64,000 nucleotides of DNA from the NCBI RefSeq assembly GCF_001584145.1, contig NZ_CP013232.1:5456001-5520000 (forward strand), written 5' to 3'. The notes beneath the pieces are model-generated. The model was not told the origin of the DNA and did no database searches. It saw only the letters and a program-made list of their open reading frames with translations. Below are positions 1 to 8,494 of the stretch, in pieces. The DNA comes from Collimonas fungivorans. Lineage in GTDB: Bacteria > Pseudomonadota > Gammaproteobacteria > Burkholderiales > Burkholderiaceae_D. The translations under genes were made by a program, and so were the position numbers. Position 1 is the stretch's first letter. Each line of letters begins with the position of its first letter.

Positions 1-286
1 GAAGTAAGGTGGCCATGGGCGAACAGACACCGAGACGGTATTTTGAAATTAAGTTAATGATTTAAGAAAATTTCAATTTGCATTGGAAACGAGAACCAGG
101 CGCAAAGCCGCCATTTGCAAGGCTTCGTATCTCGCAATAAAGATTCGGCAGAAGCAGGGCCGCGGGAAGAAAATGAAGTGACTATTTGCCGTGCGAGGTT
201 GTTGGAAAGCCGGAAAGCTCCATGCAATTCTGGAGCGACAGCCAGGCTGGCTTGGCAACCGCGACATAACCTAACCAGAGGAAATC

Positions 287-538
287 ATGCACGCAAATCA
301 CACTACCGCTCTTTTCGCGACGCTGTCGGGCAACATTTTGAAGGTATCCAAACCCGGCGCCGGCGCAATTGAAATCCCGATCAACGACTGCGCGATTCAC
401 ACCAAATTGAGCGGCGTCCATCTGCACGGCGGACCGTATTTCCAAATCGGGCCGCTGTCCCGCGAAGAACTGACGATGCTGCGTCATTTAGGCGTCAGGG
501 AACCCAACCTGGAGCTGATCGACTTTGTTCGTCACTGA
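287..538 (+). CDS. hypothetical protein, 83 aa
   Basis: Small open frame with a good ribosome binding site (AGAGGAA, five bases before the ATG). The product has no signal peptide or membrane segment. It contains a basic/glycine N-terminal half and ends in an acidic helix-like stretch (REPNLELIDFVRH). I do not recognise a family. It stands alone ahead of degraded regulator remnants, so its context says nothing about function. Codon use resembles neighbouring genes, which supports it being real. Confidence 0.6.
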   Translation: MHANHTTALFATLSGNILKVSKPGAGAIEIPINDCAIHTKLSGVHLHGGPYFQIGPLSREELTMLRHLGVREPNLELIDFVRH

Positions 539-632
539 GGAAATGCCCTGTGCATCGCGTTGTTTTGCACGGGGCTTATTTATGAAATGGGTTTACGCCG
601 CGCGGGCATTGCCTCGTGAACCTCGGGATAGC

Positions 633-751
633 GGCGAGTACAGCCTGGATTTTATTGTGCTGACGGGACATTCCATGATCTCGGCGATCTCTTCCTGCGA
701 GTACCCCATCTAATACGTCATCTCCAGCGTCACCCGCTGATCGAACGGCAG
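633..751 (-). pseudogene. ECF sigma factor remnant (region 4)
   Basis: Reading the minus strand from 751 downward gives the C-terminal helix-turn-helix of an ECF (sigma-70 family) factor: LPFDQRVTLEMTY, an in-frame TAG, then MGYSQEEIAEIMECPVSTIK followed by SRL. The stop replaces what is normally a Tyr or another residue in region 4. No upstream region 2 is present, so only about 40 codons survive. It abuts the GntR remnant on the other strand, which suggests a deletion or rearrangement junction near 750. Confidence 0.65.
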
Positions 752-990
752 TCGCGACACCGTCCGCAAGGCGGTGCGCTATATGGAGGAGCGCGGCATA
801 ATTTACAGCGGACACGGGCGCGGCACTTTTGTGGCGCCGGCCATCGTGCGCTGAACCACGCGTTTCATTGACAGTTTTTCGCAAGATGCAAATAACCGCG
901 GCAGCGTCGCCGGCCAACGCGTTCTGAATGTCGAGCCGGTTGCTGCTTCGATGGCGATTGCCGGCCTGTTGAACGTGAGGCCGGGCGACC
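750..990 (+). pseudogene. GntR-family regulator remnant (HTH wing plus UTRA fragment)
   Basis: From 750 the plus strand encodes SRDTVRKAVRYMEERGIIYS then GHGRGTFVAPAIVR, the recognition helix and wing of a GntR-type DNA-binding domain. A TGA follows at 852-854. The same frame continues with RFIDSFSQDANNRG and VAGQRVLNVEPVAASMAIAG, which looks like the start of a UTRA ligand domain. The N-terminus and most of the effector domain are missing, and there is an internal stop, so this is a relic. Confidence 0.65.
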
Positions 991-1107
991 CGGCTACGCG
1001 CCCCGGCTCTTCGGTCACGTCATCCCCGAGAGCGCAGGGATGACTGAAAAAAGTCCATTAGCAAATGGCAGGCTGAACAGCCACCATTGCTATCCGGCGG
1101 ATAGTCA

Positions 1108-1944
1108 CTAGCTTACCAGTCCGGTATAACGCGACAGCGCAAAAAAATGCTCTTTCGCGCTATCCAGCGGCGTACCTGGCCCTTCTTCATGGAAGCCGTT
1201 GCACCACGCGAAATAAGCCATTTTCAAGTGCGGCAACAGTTCGGAGCCGGGATTGCGCGCCAACGCCATCGCAGCGAGTATCGCTTTGGCGGGAATGGTT
1301 GCCCGGCATGCGCCGGCTGGTAATGGCTCGGCCATTTCGGTGCGTTCATGCGCAGGCAGCATGCGCTGCGCGAGTTCGGCGGTTTCATCGATATTGCGCG
1401 GCAGCGGCATATCGAGCGGAGCGACCGCGATCAGATAGTTGGCAGCCCGCAGCGCCTGCTTTTCGGCCTCGCGTCGAATACTGGATGAATCCGGCCTGAC
1501 GCCCCGCACTGGCGCTTCAAGCAACATACTCAAGGCAGCTTCACCGGTGACGCTGCCTGCCAGCATACGCGCCAGGTGAAAGGCATCCCCCGCAGCCGCA
1601 AGCGGCTTGCGCGCCAGGATCAGACCATGCAGGGCCGCCAGCGCCGCGCCACAGTTGCTGCCGAAAAGCAGATTCAGCTTACGCACAACACATTCCAGAC
1701 GCCGTCCCGCCGCGAGACCCTTGGCGCCAGCCGCATCGCATGAGGTATCGAGCCGCGCATGCAACAGGTCAGCCATCTCGCGAACACTGCCGAACCGCGC
1801 AATAGCGCCGCCCGGATTAAACAGGGCTGATATCGTTGCCTCGACATCCGCCTCGGGAAGGATGGCCGCGATCGGGACAGCCGTTGCCGTGCCGCCGGCG
1901 GAGCGCTGGCGCGATGAGAGATGTAAGGACATAGCGATCGCCAT
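1108..1944 (-). CDS. hypothetical protein, candidate HrpB-regulated substrate
   Basis: Open frame of 278 codons if it starts at the ATG at 1944 (MAIAMSLHLSS); an ATG at 1932 is an alternative. The frame stays open upstream to 2193, but that part has poor codon use and contains a HrpB-type box (2038-2062, minus strand) with a -10-like CAAGCT near 2002-2007. This argues for a start downstream of the box. The product is alanine/leucine-rich and mostly helical, without signal peptide or membrane helices. No family recognised. The promoter and location beside the T3SS locus make it a candidate effector or accessory protein. Confidence 0.55.
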   Translation of the reverse strand: MAIAMSLHLSSRQRSAGGTATAVPIAAILPEADVEATISALFNPGGAIARFGSVREMADLLHARLDTSCDAAGAKGLAAGRRLECVVRKLNLLFGSNCGAALAALHGLILARKPLAAAGDAFHLARMLAGSVTGEAALSMLLEAPVRGVRPDSSSIRREAEKQALRAANYLIAVAPLDMPLPRNIDETAELAQRMLPAHERTEMAEPLPAGACRATIPAKAILAAMALARNPGSELLPHLKMAYFAWCNGFHEEGPGTPLDSAKEHFFALSRYTGLVS

Positions 1945-2037
1945 AAGAAGTCGAGAAAGTATTCCTGAGCAAGTAGAAATATCGTTGCAAGTACGGTTTT
2001 CAGCTTGACAGTTGCACCCGATATTCTTTCTGCCACA

Positions 2038-2062
2038 GCGAACCTGAGGATCGGTTCCCGAA
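2038..2062 (-). promoter_or_regulatory. PIP/hrpII-type box (TTCGG-N15-TTCGC)
   Basis: On the minus strand the sequence reads TTCGG, 15 bases, TTCGC. It differs from the perfect PIP box (TTCGC-N15-TTCGC) at one base and fits the Ralstonia hrpII consensus TTCG-N16-TTCG exactly. A YANNNT-type -10 (CAAGCT) follows about 30 bases downstream. It would drive the gene ending at 1108. One-mismatch boxes occur by chance a few times in a window this size, so position is the main support. Confidence 0.5.
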
Positions 2063-2175
2063 ACGATGCAGCGCATAGCCCCGGCGCTTCGTCCTGGAGA
2101 ACGATTTCGCGCCTGCAAACAAAAGCCGTGCCCGGAATCATAGCTCTCGCCGTACCCAGCCGTAGCGAATGCTGC

Positions 2176-2200
2176 TTCGGATGCATGCCTCAAACTTCGC
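2176..2200 (+). promoter_or_regulatory. PIP/hrpII-type box (TTCGG-N15-TTCGC)
   Basis: Plus-strand TTCGG, 15 bases, TTCGC, with a -10-like TAACCT about 32 bases after the box. It matches TTCG-N16-TTCG exactly and the PIP box with one mismatch. The first substantial gene downstream starts at 2511, so the transcript would have a leader of roughly 270 bases. It mirrors the minus-strand box at 2038-2062. Confidence 0.5.
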
Positions 2201-2462
2201 GGTTACGGATGACTCCGCAACGGCAAATCACCTAACCTGTGCAACGGAACATGCGGACGTGCGACGAAATTTTCAGCTTCCGCTGCATGCGCCGCTTACT
2301 TCCGACACGCATCGTCGCCACAGCGACGAGATGAAGCACGCGAAACCCCGGTTGTTCAACACCATGGCGGCCCATATTGCCGCAATAAATTCAATTTTTA
2401 TCCAAGGAGGTGAGCGCCGCTTTGAAAAAGACACAGGAAATGATTTAACCGCATCGCTAAAC

Positions 2463-2479
2463 GCGAGGCCATGCCTCGC
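2463..2479. other. stem-loop in the leader of the 2511 gene
   Basis: Perfect inverted repeat GCGAGGC / GCCTCGC around a CAT loop, 32 bases before the ATG at 2511 and shortly after the stop of a possible leader peptide. No T-run follows, so it is not an intrinsic terminator. A role in translation control or RNA stability is a guess. Confidence 0.4.
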
Positions 2480-2510
2480 ATTCTGGTAATCAATCTAATG
2501 GGGAAACATT

Positions 2511-3353
2511 ATGAGCATTTTTTCAAAAATCAAGCACGCCTTTGAGAAGGTCGGCCATGACATCGAGCACGTAGCCAAGGCCGCTATCCACGACGTCGAA
2601 GGCGTCGTCAAAACGATGGAAAAGGATGTCGAACACGTCCTGCAAGATACGATGAAGATGACTGAAGCACTAATGCAGGGCAATTTCAAGGAAGGCTTGC
2701 AAGACTTCCTGAAAGTGACGGATGACGTAGTCAAGTCCGGCACCGATCTGGCCACATCGCAAGCAAAAATAGCAATGAGCATGATGGGCGATTTGCATAT
2801 ATCCAAAGGATTCGACAAATTCGTCAGCGGCGCTGAAAAAGAACTGAAGACGGTTACTGACGATGTCGAGAAAGGCGTCGATTCGACGGTCAAGACTCTC
2901 GCTGATTCCACGGTCGGCATCGCCACCGGCTCGGTTCAGATGCTGAAAGATCTGGCCCATGGCGACCTGAAGGCAGCAATGGGCGATGCGATGAAAGTGG
3001 GTGAAGATCTGGTAACCGTGGCGGCCGACCTGACGCCGGAAGGATTGGCGGTAGACATGGCAAGCCAGGTGATGGTCGCCGCGCATATCGGCAATGCCAA
3101 GATCGACGACCTGGTGGCCGGCGCAATGCACGGCAATGTAGGTGAAATGGTCAAGGGCGCCGAAAAATTCGCCAAAAGCGAAGTGGTTTCCAAGGTTGAA
3201 GATTACGCTGAAACAAAACTGGCGTCGAATCCAAAAATCGCGGAACTGGCTTCGAATGTCCTGCCGTTTCTGTTATTGGCGCCCGATGTCAGCCGCAATC
3301 AGAAAAACGCCGACAACGAGCGCTCTTCGCATCAGAAGCACGCATTCGCGTAA
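2511..3353 (+). CDS. amphipathic helical protein, candidate T3SS-secreted protein
   Basis: 280 residues, no signal peptide and no Cys or Trp. The sequence is a run of amphipathic helices with recurring VxDDVxKGxD/VEHV-like segments (for example KVGHDIEHVAKAAIHDVEG, DDVVKSGTDLATS, DDVEKGVDSTVKTLAD), reminiscent of apolipoprotein- or harpin-like proteins, though not glycine-rich. The start is the ATG after a weak GGGGAA site. A HrpB-type box at 2176-2200 and the terminator at 3423-3463 frame it as a single transcription unit. No family recognised; a secreted or translocator-like role is inferred from the promoter and composition. Confidence 0.6.
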   Translation: MSIFSKIKHAFEKVGHDIEHVAKAAIHDVEGVVKTMEKDVEHVLQDTMKMTEALMQGNFKEGLQDFLKVTDDVVKSGTDLATSQAKIAMSMMGDLHISKGFDKFVSGAEKELKTVTDDVEKGVDSTVKTLADSTVGIATGSVQMLKDLAHGDLKAAMGDAMKVGEDLVTVAADLTPEGLAVDMASQVMVAAHIGNAKIDDLVAGAMHGNVGEMVKGAEKFAKSEVVSKVEDYAETKLASNPKIAELASNVLPFLLLAPDVSRNQKNADNERSSHQKHAFA

Positions 3354-3422
3354 TCTGCAATTGATCTTGGCTACTTGACCTGACATCCGCAGCGCGAGGT
3401 CGTGACTGCCTCGAATAAAACA

Positions 3423-3463
3423 ATGCATCCTTCCTGCGAAAGCACGAAGGATGCATCTTTTTT
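3423..3463 (+). terminator. intrinsic terminator after the 2511 gene
   Basis: Perfect 11-bp stem ATGCATCCTTC (3423-3433) pairing with GAAGGATGCAT (3446-3456), followed by CTTTTTT. It ends the plus-strand unit about 70 bases after its stop codon and insulates it from the oppositely oriented sctC. Confidence 0.9.
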
Positions 3464-3529
3464 GGGCTTGCCGGTTATTTCAAGGCTGTCATTTTGGGGA
3501 AGACGTGAAAGCCCCCAAAAAAAAACAGG

Positions 3530-5416
3530 CTAGTGGACTGAACTTGTCGAAACGCTAGACGCGGACGGACCTGACACCGCAATGATGCGCGGCGTCAGCA
3601 GGAACAGCCGCTGGAAACGCTGGCCCTGGTGGTGCTTGAAACGGAACAGGCCGCCAATCAAGGGGATTTTCGACAAACCCGGCACGGCAGTTTCTGCATG
3701 GTCATCCTGGTCGACGGAGTAACCTGCAATCAGCAAACTCTCGCCATTGTTGATCAGCGCCTGCGTGTCGATGGTGCTGTTGCTGACAATCGGCAAGGCT
3801 CCAACCTGCTGCGTGCTCAGCTGGCCGTCCTCGATATGCACGTTGAGATGAATCTGCTCAGTGCTTGAAGTGGGCACGATCATCGGCAACACCCTCAGAG
3901 ATACGCCGGCCGATACGCTATATAGGTCCGCAGACTGGTAGCCGGACACCGGGACATAGAAGGTTTGCTTGTTGTCCATGATGGCCTCGACGTTGTCCAG
4001 CGTCTCGACTTTGGGGCTGGCAGTGACGCGCGCCTGGTCGCTTTGCTGGAGTGCCGAGACCCGACCCAGCAAGTAACGCCCGGCGCCGCCGATCACTGCT
4101 GTCAGGACGCCGCCCGCCGGCGTCGAAAGTATCGGCCCGCTATTGGTCTGATTCGCCGGGTTGCCGAAACCCTGCGGATTGAGGGAGTCCGGATTTCCGG
4201 CCTGGGCCAGGGCGCCGTTGCCGGTCTGCACGTCCATGTGGCCGGAATGCAGCCGCCAGTCGACGCCTAGCTCTTTCAGCGCATTGTCGGTGATCTCGAT
4301 GATGGTCGCATCTATTTCAAGAACGCCGGGACGCTGATCCAGCGATTCGATCAGCGCTTGAAAAGCCGGCATGTTTTCGGCGCGGTCGCGGACGAAAATC
4401 GCATTGCTGCGCGGATCGGCTTCAATCACCGGTCCGGCGGATGCCGCGCCTCGTTCAACAGTGCCAGCGTCGGCACGGCCACCGACGGCGCCGCCGGGGA
4501 GCGGCGGCAAGTCTGCGGCAGCCTGGCGCGGATTATCGGCGGAAAGCCCGGGCAAGGTCGGTACCGGCGGCCGCCCATTGGCGCCCGGGGCAAACGCATT
4601 GCCACCGCTGTTGCCCGCATTGCTGCCGGTATTGCGCAGGCTCTTCATGCGGTAAGTATCGCGCGGCGCCGGGGCAGCGTCGCCTGCTGCTGCCTGACTG
4701 CCGCCGTTTGCTGCATACAGACCGCGCAGCAGCGACGCGACGCCGCGTACCGTCACGCCTTGGCCATCAATTGTAACGGTACGGTCGGTGGCCCAGGCAT
4801 AGCTCAGGGGAAACCGCTGCACCACAACCTTATCGCTAGGCGCCGAAGTTTGATCAATCAGGCGCGCGACATCGGATACCAGTTCTACATAGCGCGGCGG
4901 CCCGGAAGCAATCACCAATCCTGTTTCGCCGTCGTAACGGATAGGAAAGCGCCGATCCGCGATGCCAAGGCTCGCCAGCACGCGCCGCAGTTCCGCCACA
5001 TTGCTGTGCCTGAGGCTGATCGTAGCGTTACGCGCCTCATTGGCGCCGGCAATACTGAGCACCGCGCCATCGTAATACCAGATGAAACCGAATGTATTGG
5101 CCATCTTGTCCAGGAACTGCTCCGGAGAACTTTCGAAGCGGCCTGACACAGAGCCTTCGACATGGGAGGAAATCGAGGTCATGATATTTTCGCTGGCGCC
5201 GAAGTCGCGCAAGACATCCTTAAGGTCTTTATGGTCAGCCACGTACTGGAATCTCTGGCTTTTCCAGACCAGCGGCTGAGCCCCGGCGCTGGCTCCGGCC
5301 ACACATAGAATCAGCGGCAATACCCAGGAGATTTTTCGACACAGCGCGTTGCGCCGTTTGCGCAGGCGGGAAACCGCGCTGTACGCTTGCCCGCACATCA
5401 TAGGAGTGTTTGTCAT
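3530..5416 (-). CDS. sctC: T3SS outer-membrane secretin SctC (HrcC)
   Basis: Forms the outer-membrane ring of the T3SS. With the ATG at 5416 the protein has 628 residues. It begins with a basic stretch and a hydrophobic signal segment (WVLPLILCVAGASAGAQ), then two small N-domains (FGASENIMTSISSHVEG; NATISLRHSNVAELRRVLASLG), a low-complexity Ala/Gly/Pro linker in the middle, and the C-terminal secretin core (ATIIEITDNALKELGVDW; VPVSGYQSADLY; ALINNGESLLIAGY; PLIGGLFRF). An in-frame extension to 5593 is rejected because it overlaps the end of hrpB. Internal ATGs at 5401 and 5398 are other possible starts. It sits 46 bases after hrpB, as in other hrp2 loci. Confidence 0.93.
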   Translation of the reverse strand: MTNTPMMCGQAYSAVSRLRKRRNALCRKISWVLPLILCVAGASAGAQPLVWKSQRFQYVADHKDLKDVLRDFGASENIMTSISSHVEGSVSGRFESSPEQFLDKMANTFGFIWYYDGAVLSIAGANEARNATISLRHSNVAELRRVLASLGIADRRFPIRYDGETGLVIASGPPRYVELVSDVARLIDQTSAPSDKVVVQRFPLSYAWATDRTVTIDGQGVTVRGVASLLRGLYAANGGSQAAAGDAAPAPRDTYRMKSLRNTGSNAGNSGGNAFAPGANGRPPVPTLPGLSADNPRQAAADLPPLPGGAVGGRADAGTVERGAASAGPVIEADPRSNAIFVRDRAENMPAFQALIESLDQRPGVLEIDATIIEITDNALKELGVDWRLHSGHMDVQTGNGALAQAGNPDSLNPQGFGNPANQTNSGPILSTPAGGVLTAVIGGAGRYLLGRVSALQQSDQARVTASPKVETLDNVEAIMDNKQTFYVPVSGYQSADLYSVSAGVSLRVLPMIVPTSSTEQIHLNVHIEDGQLSTQQVGALPIVSNSTIDTQALINNGESLLIAGYSVDQDDHAETAVPGLSKIPLIGGLFRFKHHQGQRFQRLFLLTPRIIAVSGPSASSVSTSSVH

Positions 5417-5462
5417 GGAATAGGTATGGGTGAAGGGCGGCCCGGAAGAACCGCCTCGGGAT

Positions 5463-6923
5463 TTAGCCGTAGATGGTCTCGGATGGCGACTCGTTGAATT
5501 GCCTGCGATAACCCTTGGCCAGCGCGGAGCGGCTGCTGACGCCCCAGCGGCTGGCCGTATCGAAGATCGATGCCCCGGCCCAGTCGCCGTCAAGCAGATC
5601 GTTGCGAACCCCGTCCAGCCGCAAGCTGCGAATCACGCTGCTGGGCGACACGCCGATGGATCTCTTGAACGCCAGCTGCAAGGCGCGCTCGGTGACATCG
5701 ACATGTGCGGCAACTTCGCGCGTGCTCAGATTTGCCCGGTTCAGATTATCGACAATGTAGCGATATGCGCGCCGGTATTTTGCCGGCAGGCGCGCCGAAA
5801 CAGCATCGCTTGCCGCCGTTCCGCTGTGCGTCCCGCCGTGTACCTTGTCGAGCGGCCTCACCTCAACCGCCTCCAGGCGCAGGCAGCGCAACGCCTCGCT
5901 GGCATATTTCGAATAGAACTGCAACGCCTGGGCCGGATTGCCACGCCGCACCGCGACTTTCGACGAGGCATACAGATACTCGACATTCCAGCGCCGCGTA
6001 CCTGCCTCTCCTTCAGACCGGTTGATCTTGACCAGGACGCGATCCGCAATGTCGTCGAGCCCGCCAGCCAGCGCCGCCAGTATGACGTCGAGCTTGGCGA
6101 GGAAGCCCTGGCCGGCGCCGCCGAAGCGTTGCGGTTCGTCAATTGCGAAAAAAATCCGGTCCGCCGCGCTGGCGTCGCCTTGCACCAGACGATCCAGTAA
6201 ATTAAGATATTCCCGGCGCTGCAGCAGCAACAACGGCATAGGCGACATGACCGCAGTCTCCTCATGCACATGACGCATACGTGCTGCGCGCTCGCCGGCC
6301 GACTGCATGCTGGCGCTGCGCGCAGAAGTCCAGAATGCGTGATCACCCAAGGTCGCAGCGCCGCGGATCTGCAACTGCACGTCGAATTCCCTTGCCAGCA
6401 GCGCGACCAGCAAGCGCCAGCCGGGCTGGCGATGTTCATCGGCCAGCTCCGTGGCACGCAACAGCGCGTCATCCGCCGCAGTCTGGTGGCCGATCTGATG
6501 TTGCACCAGCGCGATTCCTAGCAAACCTTCCAGCATATCGCTGGCGCTGGCCGCGTCGTCGTTGCACATGCGCGTAAAACATTTCGCGCTGGCGCTGTAG
6601 CGATCGCGCAACATCAGCTGCCAGCCGGTATTTCGGCAAGACATGATGCGCAGCCGGTCGCCATTGGCTCCGAGCAGTTTTTGGGCGCGACGATATGCCT
6701 CTTCGGCATCTTCATCATGGCCAAGCAGCAGCGACGAATCACCCAATGCTATCAGACGTGCAATATCGTCAGATGTCAGCTCGCGGCGGCTGCATTCAAG
6801 CACGTCGTCGACCTGGCAATAGGCCCGATCGAATGCGCTGTCAAGCAATGCGGTGGAATAGGCGGGAAGTTTATCTTGCAAGGAAAGCGCCGAAGAGAGC
6901 GCGAAATAGACGGTGGAAAACAT
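5463..6923 (-). CDS. hrpB: AraC-family T3SS master activator HrpB/HrpX-type
   Basis: Transcriptional activator expected to bind PIP/hrpII boxes. 486 residues: an N-terminal helical repeat region (TPR-like pairs such as SSLLLGHDEDAEEAYRRAQK) and a C-terminal AraC double helix-turn-helix (about residues 385-486, with LSTREVAAHVDVTERALQLA and SRWGVSSRSALAKGYRRQF). Length and layout match HrpB of Ralstonia and HrpX of Xanthomonas (about 475 residues). The start at 6923 has GGAG eight bases upstream, better than the ATG at 6950. Its target boxes occur throughout this window. No PIP box was found ahead of hrpB itself. Confidence 0.9.
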   Translation of the reverse strand: MFSTVYFALSSALSLQDKLPAYSTALLDSAFDRAYCQVDDVLECSRRELTSDDIARLIALGDSSLLLGHDEDAEEAYRRAQKLLGANGDRLRIMSCRNTGWQLMLRDRYSASAKCFTRMCNDDAASASDMLEGLLGIALVQHQIGHQTAADDALLRATELADEHRQPGWRLLVALLAREFDVQLQIRGAATLGDHAFWTSARSASMQSAGERAARMRHVHEETAVMSPMPLLLLQRREYLNLLDRLVQGDASAADRIFFAIDEPQRFGGAGQGFLAKLDVILAALAGGLDDIADRVLVKINRSEGEAGTRRWNVEYLYASSKVAVRRGNPAQALQFYSKYASEALRCLRLEAVEVRPLDKVHGGTHSGTAASDAVSARLPAKYRRAYRYIVDNLNRANLSTREVAAHVDVTERALQLAFKRSIGVSPSSVIRSLRLDGVRNDLLDGDWAGASIFDTASRWGVSSRSALAKGYRRQFNESPSETIYG

Positions 6924-7066
6924 GAACGTTACTCCAGTGTAGGTTGTCAAGAAAAATCAGACGATCCGTTGCCAGCTGCCGAATGCGTGACACCAGCGAC
7001 CAGTACATCATAGGCGAAAGCCACCTCGCAAATTTCAACAAACAACATCTGATTCCACAACAATCT

Positions 7067-7936
7067 TCACTTTTTCAATGTAATTTCCGGCGTCGATTTA
7101 TCTAGCGACTTGTCTTGTGAATTACCGACCATCCCGGTGCTTAACGCCCGGCCGAAACCCAGAAATTTGATATCGTTTACAACCTGTCCTGCGAACACCG
7201 CCGTCAGCGCGATGACCATCACCAGGCCGACCGCGCCGCGCAGCGGCTGACTCAGCGAGTTCGGCTCAAGTTTATCTGCCGCGCGGGAAATCAAGCCTAT
7301 GCCAATTTCAATCAACACCAGCACCAGCATGATTGGCGTGCCGAGTTTGGCGATGCCGGTCCAGAGTGAGTCCGTGCGTTGAATCAGGAAAGCCTCGGCG
7401 GTGCTCGATAGCGATGGCATAAGCTGTTCTACCGGCCACCATTTGAATGACTGGAACAAAGCACCGAGTATGAAGATCATGCCGCCGCCAACGTAGAACA
7501 AGGTAACCACAAGTTGCATCAGCACAGTCGACACCGGCGTGCTTTGATCGCCGCGCAACGGATTGCTCATCTGAATATTATTGAACCCGGCCAGATCGTC
7601 GATCAGCGTGCCGACGCTCTGCGCGATCCAGAATGCCGTGGCAGCCGAATATCCGAACGCCAGTCCAAGAAAAGCTTCCTTTGCCGTCAGGACCAGCAGC
7701 GTCGCGCTATTCAAGCTTTCAAAAGCTTCAGGACTTTGTCCTGCCGTCACGAAATAGGTAAGTAAATAGATGACGCCGTTGCGGGCTATGCCCGGTATCG
7801 CCTGATCGCTGGTAGGAGGAAATACGAGAAATACAATCATGATGCGCATGCCGGCGAGCAGCATCATGACAATCAGATTGTGATAGGCCGTGTACAAGGA
7901 CAGCAGCGTATTGCTCAGAACCGTTAATTCATTCAT
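7067..7936 (-). CDS. sctT: T3SS export apparatus protein SctT (HrcT)
   Basis: 289 residues, related to FliR; inner-membrane export-gate component that assembles with SctR and SctS. Multiple hydrophobic helices are visible (NLIVMMLLAGMRIMIVFLVF; VLMQLVVTLFYVGGGMIFIL; GTPIMLVLVLIEIGIGLI; GLVMVIALTAVFAGQ). The motif MRIMIVFLVFP near the N-terminus and the GLISRAADKLEPNSLSQPLR segment are typical. Last gene of the hrpB1-to-sctT operon, 63 bases after sctO. Confidence 0.95.
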   Translation of the reverse strand: MNELTVLSNTLLSLYTAYHNLIVMMLLAGMRIMIVFLVFPPTSDQAIPGIARNGVIYLLTYFVTAGQSPEAFESLNSATLLVLTAKEAFLGLAFGYSAATAFWIAQSVGTLIDDLAGFNNIQMSNPLRGDQSTPVSTVLMQLVVTLFYVGGGMIFILGALFQSFKWWPVEQLMPSLSSTAEAFLIQRTDSLWTGIAKLGTPIMLVLVLIEIGIGLISRAADKLEPNSLSQPLRGAVGLVMVIALTAVFAGQVVNDIKFLGFGRALSTGMVGNSQDKSLDKSTPEITLKK

Positions 7937-7999
7937 GGTTATCTGCCTTAAAGGGTTCCAGGAGTTTCGTCGTTGCGGCGAATTCGGAAATGATGCTGT

Positions 8000-8485
8000 T
8001 CACCTTAAGGCACGCCGCGCCAGCAGAGATTCAATGGCTTCCTCATCGGCGTTTTCCTCGCGCCGGCGCCGGGTGTCGTCTTCAATCTGTTTCAATTTTA
8101 GCCGGCACTTGTCGAGTGCAGCATCTATGCGGACCAGCTTGGTACGCACTATTGCAACTTTGCGTTCCTGTTTTTCGAGGGTGTCGTGCGCCTGCCGTTC
8201 GCGGGCTTGCATGACCTGGACTTCTCCACGCAAATGACCGCGCCAGGCGTCATGGCTTAAATACAGTGCCGCCGACAAGCTTGCGGCGAGCAGTTCTTTC
8301 AAACCGTCTTCATGGATGCGGCTGCGTTCGCAGGCTTGCGCTGTTTCAGCAGCTGCGGCGGCGTGCACCGCCTCGGCCGCCAGCATGTCTTGCCTGGCAG
8401 CTTCGAGTTCATCCTTTGCGCGCTGCTGCCGGCGCATCTGCGCGGCGACGATTGCCCGCCATATTTTTGCGGCATCAACGCTCAT
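8000..8485 (-). CDS. sctO: T3SS stalk protein SctO (HrpB7-like)
   Basis: 161 residues, strongly predicted coiled coil: charged heptad-rich sequence such as RQQRAKDELEAARQDMLAAE and DTLEKQERKVAIVRTKLVR. It lies directly between sctN and sctT, where the central-stalk protein of the ATPase (FliJ/YscO/HrpB7) is encoded in hrp2 clusters. Sequence conservation in this family is very low, so the call rests mainly on size, coiled coil and position. Confidence 0.85.
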   Translation of the reverse strand: MSVDAAKIWRAIVAAQMRRQQRAKDELEAARQDMLAAEAVHAAAAAETAQACERSRIHEDGLKELLAASLSAALYLSHDAWRGHLRGEVQVMQARERQAHDTLEKQERKVAIVRTKLVRIDAALDKCRLKLKQIEDDTRRRREENADEEAIESLLARRALR

Positions 8486-8494
8486 CGCACGCCA

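Larger units (their letters stand above)
1945..2510. promoter_or_regulatory. divergent control region between two putative T3SS-associated genes
   Basis: This 566-bp stretch has no convincing gene. It holds two facing HrpB-type boxes (entered separately), a strong Shine-Dalgarno sequence AAGGAGGTGA at 2404-2413 that could serve a 12-codon leader peptide (GTG 2410 to TAA 2448), and a 7-bp perfect stem-loop GCGAGGC-CAT-GCCTCGC at 2463-2479. The last two elements lie just upstream of the gene starting at 2511 and could form a translated leader. Confidence 0.45.

Noticed and set aside
1945..2193. N-terminal extension of the minus-strand gene up to 2193
   Set aside because: The extension would contain the HrpB-type box and -10 of the gene's own promoter, lacks a ribosome site and has Cys/Arg-rich atypical codon use.
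3492..3520. Terminator of sctC (TTTTGGGG/CCCCAAAA stem)
   Set aside because: The stem forms, but on neither strand does a T-run follow the 3' arm, so intrinsic termination is not supported.
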